Source: Symsagittifera roscoffensis (taxonomy: Eukaryota > Xenacoelomorpha > Acoela > Convolutidae). From it: a stretch of DNA of 64,000 bases. Location: NCBI RefSeq assembly GCF_963678635.1, contig NC_087063.1:32748599-32812598 (forward strand), read 5' to 3'. A program made the translations under genes and the position numbers. The notes under the pieces were generated by a model, which searched no databases, was not told the DNA's origin, and saw nothing but the letters and a program-made list of their open reading frames with translations. Shown here piece after piece: positions 40,273 through 52,444 of the stretch. Positions within the stretch are counted from its first letter, which is position 1. The number at the start of each line of letters is the position of its first letter.

Positions 40273-42536
40273 CAATAACCAAATGTAGAAGAAACGTATG
40301 AACAAAAAAGTATCGAACAACCACATACCATTAGCTTCCGTTCACAGAACAATCATCTGTTTAGCCCATGATGAGCAGCAAGATTGGATCCCTCAACCGT
40401 TCCCTTTCCCTTTCATACCCATCCAACCTCCAACGTCACTCTCAGATCTTACCAGTTTTTGGTTTCACTCCCTACCATGAATCATTCTTTATTAATAATT
40501 CACCAAGCATGGATTCAGATGACACTTCGACAAACACAGTTTTTCACACAATCTGACAATTTAACAACTCTGATATTGAAACTCCGGATGATTTCGCAGA
40601 CTCCGAGCCTAACCCATCCACTTTTTGCCAACCCCCCTTTCAACCACTCCATACCCAAAATCCCGATGAGCCTTCCTCAGCCCCTTCTTCCTACCCTGAT
40701 GCAACCCCAATTTACTCCCCAATGACTAGCGGCCCACCAGACCACTCTAGCCCCGTTGATACAGAACTCGAAAACTAACTAGACAACTTCATAACTTTCC
40801 AACAACAGCTACAACCCCCTAACACACTAAACATTCATCACCTCTCACAAATCATGACATCCTCAGAATCCTCCAACATCGCATCCGCTACTGTAGAAAC
40901 CTGAGCCCACCGAGTATTTAAACGAAAACTCCCCAATACCCCAGTCCCTTCTAACTCTCGACCAGCTCAAACAACTTCGAATCATTCACTTCATACTAAC
41001 ACAAAAGAGTTTCTCTAAGTGTGCTTACCATTTTTTCCACAATATACTTACTATCACTCAAATTCTAACGACGATCAACCAAATTACGTTATCGAAAATG
41101 CCTTAAATCCCACACTTTCATGGACCTCACATTATCATTTCAGTAATCCTTTATCACTTCCACTAGGTAATAATCCAGACAACAAGGGTTTATGTCACAC
41201 TAGACTATATCACCTAGCCACAGCACTTCATGAAAAACAATTCACAACCATCGGATTAAACCAAACACTAAATAGATTCACTGTAAAAAAAGCTAACCGA
41301 TTTTCCAATAAACATTATGATCACGCCAATGCACTATCCAATGAAGATAACTTTTTAGATGATGATACTAACGCTAACCCCCAACTAGCTGAAAATTTTT
41401 TCTTCAAATCACAATATGTAATTCCTATAAACTGCTTGAAAAAATTATGATCACATTATATCCACAGCACTTCGCGACACAAAAGCCCACGAATCCTATT
41501 TCATTAAACTTAACCTTTTTCACTAGCCTTTATTTTCCTAACACCAAAAGAACGTGACTTAAACTGCTCGCATCAAACAATGTTACGCACAAAACAAACT
41601 CACACATACACTTTATATAAATTCATACAACATCATTACACAACTAATACACCATCACAAAACCCATCGATTTCAATTTAATCTCCGAATACACTTCACC
41701 ATTCTTCTTAAACTTCACATAATGTATAAAAAACACTAAAATCCAGGGAATCATTAGAAACTACGACCCTATCCGACAAATGTATATATTCTGCCCACTA
41801 ACCCGAAATGAATACCGTCCACTAATTGTATCTCACGAATATATAAAATCCGCTGAAATCCCAATCCTAGAATATATTGACAACACTAAATAAAATCATA
41901 AGCTTTTCAATCTGATCCAAAACACACCGCATGAATTCTTATTAAGTAGCGAAGAGCACAAGATCATCAAAGCACTTGAACTGCTTTGGCCTCTACTGCG
42001 AACGAAATATATCACCCGCTTGCTTGCTAATGTTCTAACATCATCGAACGTCATTCACGATTTTTTCCCGAATGGAATTTTTGCTGATGATCAAGTAAGT
42101 ATAATTATGTATCTTACACTAATAAATTCAAACACAAATAATCATTCTTTTTTAAGGTTTTACTTTCTTTTTTAGATCTCATCACACAATCATCTAAAAC
42201 AAACAAAAACAAATTAAAAAAATGAAAACTTCTTTCTCGAAATTCTAGACTCGTATTAACAAATCGCAGTATATTTGAAAAGCAGTAAAATGTTCCCCCA
42301 AATAGCAGTAAATTAAAAAATAATCCTCAAAGCAGTAAATTCATAAATTAAATCTCGCAAAAGCAATAAAATTAATATTTCAATGTAGTAAATTCATAAA
42401 AAATCGCAGATAAATTAAAAAAGTACTAATTTTTTTACAAGACGCTTCTTTTATAGGTTTGTTTCATTCACTTGCCCATAAAACTTTCTCCACAATCGCA
42501 CAGCTCGCCCACGAAGAATTGTTTAAATAATGAATT
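40273..42536 (+). mobile_element. Retroelement unit, copy A, right half
   Basis: Continues the unit interrupted at 19322 and aligns with 51702-53958. It carries Pro/Ser-rich coding remnants (40298-40800) and an ORF at 41019-41450. Stops and shifts are frequent. The part near 41740-42130 reads in yet another frame (CPLTRNEYRPLIVSHEYI). Confidence 0.6.
41019..41450 (+). pseudogene. Unassigned retroelement ORF, copy A
   Basis: 143 codons without an obvious ATG-led domain; contains RLYHLATALHEKQFTTIG. Copy D has a 143-codon counterpart at 52445-52876 with a few changes. The flanking sequence is coding-like but broken, so this is one fragment of a larger dead gene. Family not recognised. Confidence 0.4.
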
Positions 42537-42716
42537 AATAGTTTTATTTCTCTTTCTCACTGATAACAACTCTAACCAGTTTTCCCACGTTTCAAATTTT
42601 CCTTTACCCGGTTGGAAGGAATTATACAGTAAATTAAAGTAACCAACGCAGCTTACTAACGTCACAAAACCATAAACTAATAGCATGACTAAGAAAGAAA
42701 AACCCACGGTACCCAA
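42468..42716 (-). other. Minus-strand ORF, hydrophobic, uncertain
   Basis: 82 codons with a membrane-like segment (FSFLVMLLVYGFVTLVSCV) and a C terminus NSLFKQFFVGELCDCGESF. The last 22 codons remain in frame in copy D (about 53890-53958), so it may be a true gene end that the repeat boundary cuts. No family known. Confidence 0.25.
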
Positions 42717-42949
42717 ACCAGATTAAATCAGATTAAAACTGAATAAATGATTCTTCAAGTACACTTTCAAGTCTTACCACAATCGAATAAAACACAATAA
42801 AGTCAAATAACAAAACCAAACCAAAAGATTCAATTTTTGAGAAAAGGACACAACCAAAACAAAAAGAGAAAAACAGGTAATAAAAACGAAACAAAAGTTT
42901 GAACACAAAAAAGACTCTGCTTAAAGAGACCATAAAAAGTTAACTCACA
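42717..42949. other. Low-complexity spacer
   Basis: A-rich sequence without a credible gene; the 42733-42933 minus frame is Phe/Leu-rich low complexity. Confidence 0.4.
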
Positions 42950-43320
42950 CGTGGCCTAACCCACCAGAAGGATGTCGCTCGAAGTATATGCCCACACCGT
43001 GGGATACTGTTGGTAAAACTAGTGTATCAATCCGGTAGCATCGTGCAAAATAGCGGGCAGTCGTAAAATTCTGAAATTTTTAAGTATTTGTCCAGGAAAG
43101 AGTTATCAATACCAATCAAGCCACCATAAGGTTTTAACTCAATTAAAATGTCGTAGTTAAGATTATCAGAACTAACAAAAAAACAGATAATGCAGCCTGA
43201 AAAATTTTTCGTCGGTTAGAATTATCAGGATAAGTTTATGACAGAGTCGTATAATTTTCGTGAATTATTTTTAAATCAATAGAAGTTACTCTGCTTTTTG
43301 CAATTTCATTGTTCATTTTT
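42950..43320 (-). pseudogene. Relic of a second Polinton: GGLIGIDNS-family gene
   Basis: The minus-strand translation contains PYGGLIGIDNSFLDKYLK, close to the intact gene at 30229-30636, with HDAAG-like and GPGYxY / LGHV-like text following in order but in shifted frames and with stops. The end at CACGTG followed by a donor-like GTGAGT parallels the possible splice site of the intact gene. It is clearly older and from a different lineage from the 19-40 kb element. Confidence 0.75.
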
Positions 43321-43822
43321 TTGCAACACCTGTCCAACCTGCTAAATTTCAAGCCAGTGGAAATAAAAGTGACCTTGCAGATACCAATTAGACTCATTAA
43401 GCTAACGGTGGTAAGTAATTAAATAAACCACCGGAAATACACACGGAAGTATCAATATCTTCAGTACACCAAATTCCCTCTAACTTCAATTTTCTCATTT
43501 CAAAATTTGACAAATTTATCATTTGGTATATTTTGACCAGAAATGGCCTCCGCCTTTAAAAAGTAATTTCAATTTACTGCGTTTTCTTCATAAAAAATGG
43601 GTCAAGTTAAGGAATTAGTTTACTGCAGCCAACAGTTAAGCTACGCTGCCAAAATCGCCGGCAAATTTTTATTATATACCATAAAAGTCAATTCTCCGTT
43701 CACTTACAAATTTCAACTAGGTTGAAAGTTCTTTTGCCCGAAACAAATATAACAATTTTCATGATTCATATAATTAACCAGGACTAATAATTAGGACCCC
43801 AAAAAAGGAATTAGAAAGAATT
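43321..43822. other. Probable further relic-Polinton sequence
   Basis: GCAGCCAACAGTTAAGCTAC at 43625-43644 and flanks are the inverse of 19732-19763 in the intact element, with a TATACC phrase at similar spacing. The arrangement relative to the relic gene differs from the intact element, so deletion or inversion has occurred. Confidence 0.5.
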
Positions 43823-44029
43823 TTGTATCGTGTCCCTTGTTGCTAAGCTAAGCTGAGCAAGATCATAAGTAGGGGGTCTTCTGTTTTTGGGTGGAAAATA
43901 TTTTCGTTTACAAAATCCTAGGATGAGGGTCCTCCAAGAAATTAAGGACCCTTTCCTACGATTTTGCTTTACGTGAGGCCCTTCCCCCCCTGAGGAAGGA
44001 CACCCCTTAGGATCCGGGACACGATACAA
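43823..44029 (+). mobile_element. Small MITE with perfect 14-bp terminal inverted repeats
   Basis: TTGTATCGTGTCCC at 43823-43836 and GGGACACGATACAA at 44016-44029. The 207-bp interior has a second inverted pair (GGGTCCT / AGGACCC). The target duplication is not clear. The minus ORF over it is incidental. Confidence 0.7.
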
Positions 44030-44042
44030 TACTACAATACAA

Positions 44043-44866
44043 TATTCGTATTTAAATGCCCAAAAGTTTTTATCGAAGTATATACATATATATTCTTTTA
44101 TCAAAGAAAAATTATACGTTTGTGTATATAATTCTTAATGCATTTCATTGGTATTTGAGCGTTGATCTTCCATTTTATTATCGTAGTGTTTGCAGATAGA
44201 GGAGATAGCAATTTTCTGAACAAATAAGATATTTCATTTCACGTGACTATTAAAGAAGAAGTAATCATCTCTCTGACATTACAGCCGTTATTTGAACACT
44301 GAACATTATAAAAGTTATTGAACTTGAAATATTCGTTCGAAAATGATTGGGATCTGCGTTGCTGGATTTGTAGGTCTGCTAACGTTGCTAATGTGGGCTT
44401 GGTCTAAAGTCAGACCCCGCAATTTTCCTCCCGGACCAGTGAGACTGCCTTTTTTCAACAACCTCCTCAGCGTGTCCATGGATGAAAATTTGGCTTGTAA
44501 ACTGGAAAAACTCCACAAAAAATATGGCTCTATGGTATCTCTGGCGATCGCTGGAAGCAGCACTTGGGATGTGTGGATCAATGATTTCGACATCGTCAAA
44601 CAGGTTGAATTCAGATTTTTATTTAAAAAACATAGATCGAAGGGAAGAGTTTTTAATATTCAAATCTAAATTTCTAGTCTTAAGACATGACTCATTTTTA
44701 AAATATAATCGATTCGAAAGCGCTAAATTTGAAGGCATAAAATCAATGTTTTAAAGGAATGCTTACCAAAGAACAATATAGCTCAATGTCATTTTAAGTG
44801 AATATGCCTCTGAAAAATTTGCCTCGGAAATTTGTCTGAAACTTTAAATAATTGATTGACAACCAG
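44043..44866 (+). repeat. Segmental duplication, copy 2 (P450 first exon)
   Basis: Near-identical to 10597-11420. Followed without gap by the MITE at 44864, whereas copy 1 has 3.3 kb including the LINE before the same MITE. Confidence 0.9.
44343..44603 (+). CDS. Cytochrome P450 (CYP2-like) first exon, duplicate
   Basis: 87 codons, same anchor and RPRNFPPGPVRLPFF hinge as 10897-11157; differences include LPFF for LTFF and LLSVS for LLNVS. It ends at CAG with donor GTTGAA, phase 0. The LPFF version is closer to the usual P450 hinge (PxGPxxLPxxG), so this copy may be less altered. No following P450 exons are found before the window end, so it also appears orphaned, unless exons lie beyond 64 kb across a long repeat-filled intron. 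Confidence 0.72.
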
Positions 44867-45262
44867 GGGCGGATCTAGAGTTTTCTCGAGGGGGGAGGGC
44901 GGATTTTCAAAAAAATTTCAAAAATTTAGTCGACTTTTTTTTATTGATCGGCTAAAATGGGTTTCCGAGCTTTCCCAAAGTACTAAAAAGACCCTGTTTT
45001 GGCCAAATTTTCCATCACCTTGTGCAAAATTTTGAAAAACAGGCCATAAATGGCTTTTTTAGGCACTTTTTAGAAAACTTTGAACAAAAAATTGCATTTT
45101 TTCGGAGCGCGCTCTTCCATTAAAATTAGAGTACAAATTGGCGCCAGAGGCGCTCTTAGAAAAGTTTTGGAGTCCGTCAGCCAAAAATTAATATCCCAAA
45201 ATATTATTGAGGGGGGGACCTTTTGGGTCGGCAGGGGATCGAATCCTTGAGAGGGGGGGAGA
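44864..45262 (+). mobile_element. hAT-like MITE, copy 7 (3'-truncated)
   Basis: Starts CAGGGGCGGATCTAGAG; duplicate of copy 6 with the same missing 3' end and the same junction to the retroelement unit. Confidence 0.7.
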
Positions 45263-47364
45263 GGAGGAAGCGGACTTATATTCATTTAGACATAAAAATA
45301 ACGATGGTAACCGACCGATTGTCTCCGATGCACAAACAATTTTTGCCATTTTTATTCAATCCTACTTTTCCCTAAGTGGATTGTAGTTTCCCTTTCAGAT
45401 TATAGTGGAACATTCAGCGCCTATAATTTCAATTTTTGATTTCACTTGGTTTTCGTTTGTGCAAACAAAGTATGCTCTTTCCAATACTCGTCAAACGCTC
45501 AGGGTCGCTCTCGTGTTTGAAGTGCTGATGACATCGTTTTAGCGCTAAGCTAATTCTGGACGCGCCCGTTGTGACTATCCCATTAGAACCAGTTGTAAAC
45601 TAAAAGTTCTAATTGATTATAAATTTAATTCTCTATTTCTATAAAATATTCCTGGCTGACCAATCGTATTCCATCTCTAATATTTACACTTAATTGTAAG
45701 TGCTGAAACTACTTGTAGTTTCAGCAATAGAGCAATTTGAATTATACTTAGAATACAGTTGTTCTTTTTCTGGAAACTAACTAGCATAAACCAGTATACA
45801 CTAGATCTATTGAGACTAGGAGATAAAAGAGTAAGATTAAGATTGGTATTAGACTAAGAAGTTGCACAAAACTATCCGGCAAAAATAATATAGCGTGACG
45901 AACAGACGGAGTACTTTATCTGAAAATACCCTATGAATACAGAACCAAGTACATAACTCAGAAAAAATCATTAATAACATATCATAATTAAAACTAAATT
46001 AACAAAGAAAGTTATATATACAAACAATAAACGCAGTTTGTATAGATTTTTTAAAGCCCAAAAGACGAGCAGCAAAGGAGACGACAACCCAATCACATTC
46101 ATTCCAACTCCGGAATGGCAAATCTATTCGATTTGCTGCCTAAACTTACTACCCTCAAAGGATTTAAAGTAGCGACTCAGCATCGCAGCAAAGGGGAACC
46201 ATTGAACCAGACCAATGGCCATCTTGATGTTGACTACACGTAAAAATCCTAGTCACTTGGCACTTTACACGGGAATGTCGAACTTCACCCTGCACGTAGT
46301 CTCGCTCTAAACTTAACGAAAACGATACGTCATTGCATCGATCAGAAGTCTTGACACAATCACCCAAGACTACCACAATCAACGAGACCCATCTAGAGAT
46401 ACAAACATAACAATCTTTTCCCGTCAAACACAAACAGCCACACTTCTCCTTTCTCCATGAAATAATTACTCTTTTAAACAAAAAAAACCCTAAAATTAAA
46501 AAAATTTACCACATGAGATTTAAAAAATCTCAACAACGACAATCAACGCGACGTCGAAATCAACCAAAAAAAGATTACAAAAACCTTCATTCCGCAATCT
46601 AAAAAATTAAAGAAAGTTGAATTTCAAAACCCTCTTTCAAACTAATTATCATTTTGAAACTTTCAGAAATACAACACCTTATGACATGGTTTCTAATCAA
46701 AAACCACGGAAACTAATAATACTCACAAAAAACTCCTCAACCAATACACCAGGTTATGGCCAAACTACAAAAGAATTAATGTGTTATATTCTACCATTAC
46801 ATACACACGATGAAGACAATTTTCATCACCCACAAATTTTAAAAATAGCCTCCGGCACACATACCGAAAGGATTTTAAACAGAAATAACACACAATATCA
46901 AAATTCACAACAAAACTATAGAAGTAGTACACGTAAACATCAAAGACAATTTAAGCAAGTACAATCAACTGAAGAAACTCAATTAGACCCTCCCGCTATT
47001 TATAACACAGAAACCACAGAACTACAACTAAATCATGTAATTTACGAATCCACTGACGATGAGAGCAAAACAGAAAGTATGCTTTCAATAATCATGCTTC
47101 AGATTAAAAACGAATACGAAACACCATTAGAATCAAATTATTATCAAAACAATAATAATCATTTCCAAAACCCCTATAATATTCAAGAAAAAACAGTTTA
47201 TACTGAACAAGAACTGAACGGAAGTTCAAGCACAAACAATATATATCAGAATACATTGAATACTATACAAATAACCAAAAAAAACTTTGGACAATCCCAC
47301 TTCTCTTAGAAAGTCCAAAAAGTAAAAATTATCAATCACCAGACCTCGAAAAGATTTTTTAATA
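45263..47364 (+). mobile_element. Retroelement unit, copy B (5' part only)
   Basis: Matches 15106 to about 17214 of copy A and stops abruptly at TTTTTTAATAG before the poly-G start of copy C. It contains the 207-codon-type ORF at 46686-47309. At 46115 an ATG-led frame beginning MANLFDLLPKLTTLKGF runs to a donor-like GTAAAAAT near 46241; other copies have lost that donor. Confidence 0.7.
46686..47309 (+). CDS. Gag-like / unassigned retroelement ORF, copy B
   Basis: Counterpart of 16535-17158; in this copy the open frame extends upstream to 46617. About 96-97% identical in protein, with changes clustered near the C terminus (NTLNTIQITKKNF). Function unknown. Confidence 0.4.
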   Translation: MVSNQKPRKLIILTKNSSTNTPGYGQTTKELMCYILPLHTHDEDNFHHPQILKIASGTHTERILNRNNTQYQNSQQNYRSSTRKHQRQFKQVQSTEETQLDPPAIYNTETTELQLNHVIYESTDDESKTESMLSIIMLQIKNEYETPLESNYYQNNNNHFQNPYNIQEKTVYTEQELNGSSSTNNIYQNTLNTIQITKKNFGQSHFS

Positions 47365-48718
47365 GGGGGGGGGGGGGGAGGAGGAAGCGGCCTTATATTC
47401 ATTTAGACATAAAAATAACGATCATAACCGACCGATTGTCTCCGATGCACAAACAATTTTTGACATTTTCATCTTGAGCCTGCGCATTCAATCCTACTTT
47501 TCCCTAAGTGGATTGTAGTTTCCCTTTCAGATAATAGTGTAACATTCAGCGCCTATAATTTCATTTTTTGATTCACTTGGTTTTCGTTTGTGCAAACAAA
47601 GTATGCTGTTTCCAATACTTGTCAAACGCTCAGGGTCGCTCTCGTGTTTGAAGTGCTGATGACATCGTTTTAGCGCTAAGCTAATTCTGGACGCGCCCGT
47701 TGTGACTATCCCATTAGAACCAGTTGTAAACTAAAAGTTCTAATTGATTATAAATTTAATTCTCTATTTCTATAAAATATTCCTGGCTGACCAATCGCAT
47801 TCCATCTCTAACATTTACTCTTAATTGTAAGTGCTGAAACTACTTGTAGTTTCAGCACTAGAGCAATTTGAATTAAACTTAGAATACAGTTGTTCTCTTT
47901 CTGGAAACTAACTAGCATAAACCAGTATACACTAGATCTATTGAGACTAGGAGATATAAGAGTAAGATTAAGATTGGTATTAGACTAAGAAGTTGCACGA
48001 AACTATCCTGCCAAAAATAATATAGCGTGACGAACAGACGGAGTAGTTTATCTGAAAATACCCTATGAATACAGAACCAAGTACATAGCTCAGAAAAAAA
48101 TCATTAATAACAAATCATAATTAAAACTAAATTAACAAAGAAAATTATATATAAAAACGATAAACGCAGTATGTATAGGTTTTTTAAAGCCCAAAAGACG
48201 AGCAGCAAAGGAGACGACAACCCAATCACATTCATTCCAACTCCGGAATGGCAAATCTATTCGATTTGCTGCCTAAACTCACTACCCTCAAAGGATTTAA
48301 AGTAGCGACTCAGCATCGCAGCAAAGGAAAACCATTGAACCAGACCAATGGCCATCTTGATGTTGACTAGACTTACAAATCCTAGTCACTTGGCACTTTA
48401 CACGGAAATGTCGAACTTCACCCTGCACGTAGTCTCGCTCTAAACTTAACGAAAACGATACATCATTGCATCGATCAGAAGTCTTGACACAATCACCCAA
48501 GACTACCACAATCAACGAGACTCATCTAGAGTTACAAACATAACAATCTTTTCCCGTCAAACACATACAGCCACACTTCTCCTTTCTCCATGAAGTCATT
48601 ACTCTTTTAAACAAAAAAAACCCTAAAATTAAAAAAATTTTACCACATGAGATAAAAAAATCTCAACAACGACAATCAACGCGACTTCGAAATCAACCAC
48701 AAAAAGATTACAAAAACC
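47365..48718 (+). mobile_element. Retroelement unit, copy C (5' leader only)
   Basis: Starts with a G-tract and GAGGAGGAAGCGGCC, matches the leader of copy A closely (perfect hairpin retained), and ends at CAAAAACCT where copy D begins. Copy C from 47617 and copy D from 48723 form a tandem duplication of about 1.1 kb. Confidence 0.7.
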
Positions 48719-49924
48719 TGTTACTTGTCAAACGCTCAGGGTCGCTCTCGTGTTTGAAGTGCTGATGACATCGTTTTAGCGCTAAGCTAATTCTGGACGC
48801 GCCCGTTGTGACTATCCCATTAGAACCAGTTGTAAACTAAAAGTTCTAATTGATTATAAATTTAATTCTCTATTTCTATAAAATATTCCTGGCTGACCAA
48901 TCGTATTCCATCTCTAATATTTACACTTAATTGTAAGTGCTGAAACTACTTGTAGTTTCAGCAATAGAGCAATTTGAATTATACTTAGAATACAGTTGTT
49001 CTTTTTCTGGAAACTAACTAGCATAAACCAGTATACACTAGATCTATTGAGACTAGGAGATAAAAGAGTAAGATTAAGATTGGTATTAGACTAAGAAGTT
49101 GCACAAAACTATCCGGCAAAAATAATATAGCGTGACGAACAGACGGAGTACTTTATCTGAAAATACCCTATGAATACAGAACCAAGTACATAGCTCAGAA
49201 AAAAATCATTAATAACAAATCATAATTAAAACTAAATTATCAAAGAAAATTATATATAAAAACGATAAACGCAGTATGTATAGGTTTTTTAAAGCCCAAA
49301 AGACGAGCAGCAAAGGAGACGACAACCCAATCACATTCATTCCAACTCCGGAATGGCAAATCTATTCGATTTGCTGCCTAAACTCACTACCCTCAAAGGA
49401 TTTAAAGTAGCGACTCAGCATCGCAGCAAAGGAAAACCATTGAACCAGACCAATGGCCATCTTGATGTTGACTAGACTTACAAATCCTAGTCACTTGGCA
49501 CTTTACACGGAAATGTCGAACTTCACCCTGCACGTAGTCTCGCTCTAAACTTAACGAAAACGATACATCATTGCATCGATCAGAAGTCTTGACACAATCA
49601 CCCAAGACTACCACAATCAACGAGACTCATCTAGAGTTACAAACATAACAATTTTTTCCCGTCAAACACATACAGCCACACTTCTCCTTTCTCCATGAAG
49701 TCATTACTCTTTTAAACAAAAAAAACCCTAAAATTAAAAAAATTTTACCACATGAGATAAAAAAATCTCAACAACGACAATCAACGCGACTTCGAAATCA
49801 ACCACAAAAAGATTACAAAAACCTTCATTCCGCAATCTAAAAAAATAAAGAAAATTGAATTTCAAAAACCCTCTTTCAAACTAATTATCATTTTGAAACT
49901 TTCAAAAATACAACACCTTATGAC

Positions 49925-50548
49925 ATGGTTTCTAATCAAAAACCACGGAAACTAATAATACTCACAAAAAACTCCTCAACCAATACACCAGGTTATGGCC
50001 AACCTACAAAAGAATTAATGTGTTATAATCTACCATTACATACACACGATGAAGACAATTTTCATCACCCACAAATTTTAAAAATAGCCTCCGGCACACA
50101 TACCGAATGGATTTTAAACAGAAATAACACACAATATCAAAATTCACAACAAAACTATAGAAGTAGTACACGTAAACATCAAAGACAAATTAAGCAAGTA
50201 CAATCAACTGAAAAAACTCAATTAGACCCTCCCGCTATTGATAACACAGAAACCACAGAACTACAACTAAATCATGTAATTTACGAATCCACTGACGATG
50301 AGAGCAAAACAGAAACCATGCTTTCAATAATCATGCTTCAGATTGAAAACGAATACGAAACACCATTAGAATCAAATTATTGTCAAAACAATAATAATCA
50401 TTTCCAAAACCCCTATAATATTCAAGAAAAAACAGTTTATACTGAACAAGAACTGAACGGAAGTTCAAGCACAAACAATATATATCAGAATACATTGAAT
50501 ACTATACAAATAACCAAAAAAAACTTTGGACAATCCCACTTCTCTTAG
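49925..50548 (+). CDS. Gag-like / unassigned retroelement ORF, copy D
   Basis: 207 codons, same family as 16535-17158, starting at the same ATG. Open but of unknown function; the protease-like DSGAE text follows at about 50590-50630. Confidence 0.4.
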   Translation: MVSNQKPRKLIILTKNSSTNTPGYGQPTKELMCYNLPLHTHDEDNFHHPQILKIASGTHTEWILNRNNTQYQNSQQNYRSSTRKHQRQIKQVQSTEKTQLDPPAIDNTETTELQLNHVIYESTDDESKTETMLSIIMLQIENEYETPLESNYCQNNNNHFQNPYNIQEKTVYTEQELNGSSSTNNIYQNTLNTIQITKKNFGQSHFS

Positions 50549-50789
50549 AAAGTCCAAAAAGTAAAAATTATCAATCACCAGACCTCGAAAAGATTTTTTA
50601 ATAGACTCAGGAGCAGAATTAATTATAATAAAAATTCCCACATGGAAAAAAATACAAAAATTACATCCAAAATTAATACCCTCTAAAACCTCAAGCAAAT
50701 TAGCTACAACTTAAACAGGATACAAGTTTACAGCAAAATAATCCCCATATTCTACAAAAAAAGTACATTTTGCAGCAAAATAATCCCCA

Positions 50790-51690
50790 TATTCTACAAA
50801 AAAAAGTACATTTTGTTGACACACTTTCTAGAAGAACATATTTTTGGAATACAGCTGTCCCATGTGGATCTGAAAATAGCCACAAGGTTGTACAGTTAAA
50901 TCCCGATGAAGATAAATATTATCTTCACACACCATATCCTACACTTATGCAACCATTCAAGAAGTTTTCACCAGAAAGTATCAAAGCTATTGCTAGAAAC
51001 CCAAAAATAGATTTACAATCAATAGGTATATACTCTAGATCAGATATACAATATTAGATCAGCACAAGAAATCCTCACAAAATTGGATACAATACAAAGA
51101 CAATCCATTGATCAGAACTTAAGGAAACTTGCAGAAACCGCAGGATTTTCAGACATCTATAAACAAGACTACAGTGGATACTTTAAAGATATAAAAGGGT
51201 ACATTTATTTAAATGATGAAAAATACCGTCCACAAGATATATCGCCCATCAATATCTTTAGTTTTGTAAAATTGAAAAGTGAACTAATCGCCTTGCTAGG
51301 ATGGCCCTACTATATCTTAGAAAGATTGACTATTTTATGTGCAATGCTTAACTTTTCTGGTTCTCTCTTTTCATTATAGAAAAGAATCTATAATACATGC
51401 GCAATGCACACACAAGTAAACAAACCAGCAAGTGTAGCACGCATACTCTTCAACCTCAATTAACTAAAAATTTTTAGACGCTCAAATAAATTAATTTAAC
51501 AAAAAACTATCAACTACACCTAATGCATTTGAAAATTCACAAGACAAAACAAGAACAACACCTATTGCACTACAATTATACACTTTACATAATAACCATC
51601 CATTATCTTTAGTACCACGAAATTACAGGAATATAGTCCTAAGAGAGCACATCTCTACAAGTCATAGTTATTCAGAACGCCCAGTTACTC
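50790..51690 (+). pseudogene. Envelope-like remnant, copy D
   Basis: Two adjoining frames (50770-51057 and 51083-51379) correspond to the C-terminal half of the envelope-like product, with a hydrophobic segment near 51270-51380 suggesting the membrane anchor. The N-terminal half is deleted. Stops and a frame change between the pieces show it is inactive. Confidence 0.55.
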
Positions 51691-51695
51691 AAATT

Positions 51696-51701
51696 ATAAC
51701 A
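51696..51701 (+). other. Unoccupied Polinton target site (paralogous)
   Basis: ATAACA inside ATTATAACACAATAACC corresponds to ATAGCA in copy A, where the flanks are ATTATAGCA before and ATAGCACAATAACC after the Polinton. The sequence is continuous here, so it records the pre-insertion state. Confidence 0.9.
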
Positions 51702-51793
51702 CAATAACCAAATGTAGAAGAAACGTTTGAACAAAGTATCGAACAGCCACATACCATTAACTTCCGTTCTTAGAACAATCATCTGTTTAGCCC

Positions 51794-52204
51794 ATGATGA
51801 GCCGCAAGATTGGATCCCTCAACGGTTCCCTTTCCCTTTCATACCCATCCAACCTCCAACGTCACTCTCAGATCTTACCATTTTTTGGTTTCACTCCCTA
51901 CCATGAATCATTCTATATTAATAATTCACCAAGCATGGATTCAGATGACACTTCGACAAACACAGTTTTTCACACAATCTCACAATTTAACAACTCTGAT
52001 ATTGAAACCCCAGATGAATTCGCAGACTCCGAGCCTAACCCATCCACTTTTTGCCAACCCCTCTTTCAACCACTCCATACACAAATTCCCGATGAGCCTT
52101 CCTCAGCCCCTTCTTCCTACCCTGATGCCACCCCAATTTACTCCCCAATGACTAGCGGCCCACCAGACCACTTTAGCCCCGTTGATACAGAACTCGAAAA
52201 CTAA
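51794..52204 (+). pseudogene. Pro/Ser-rich retroelement ORF, copy D
   Basis: 136 codons (MMSRKIGSLNGSLSLSYP at the start), Pro/Ser/Asp-rich, probably the cytoplasmic tail or a downstream product of the envelope region. The copy A counterpart (about 40368-40780) is broken by a stop. No domain recognised. Confidence 0.35.
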
Positions 52205-52444
52205 CTAGACAACTTCATAACTTTCAAACAACAGCTACAACCCCCTAACACACTAACCATTCATCACCTCTCACAAATCATGACATCCTCAGAATCCTCC
52301 AACCCCGCATCCGCTACTGGAGAAACCTGAGCCCACCGAGTATTTAAACGAAAACTCCCCAATACCGCAGTCCCTTCTAACTCTCGACCAGCTCAAACAA
52401 CTTGGAATCATTCACTTCATACTAACAAAAAAGAGTTTCTCCAA

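Noticed and set aside
43811..44104. 97-codon minus-strand ORF
   Set aside because: It spans a MITE with inverted ends; no protein features.
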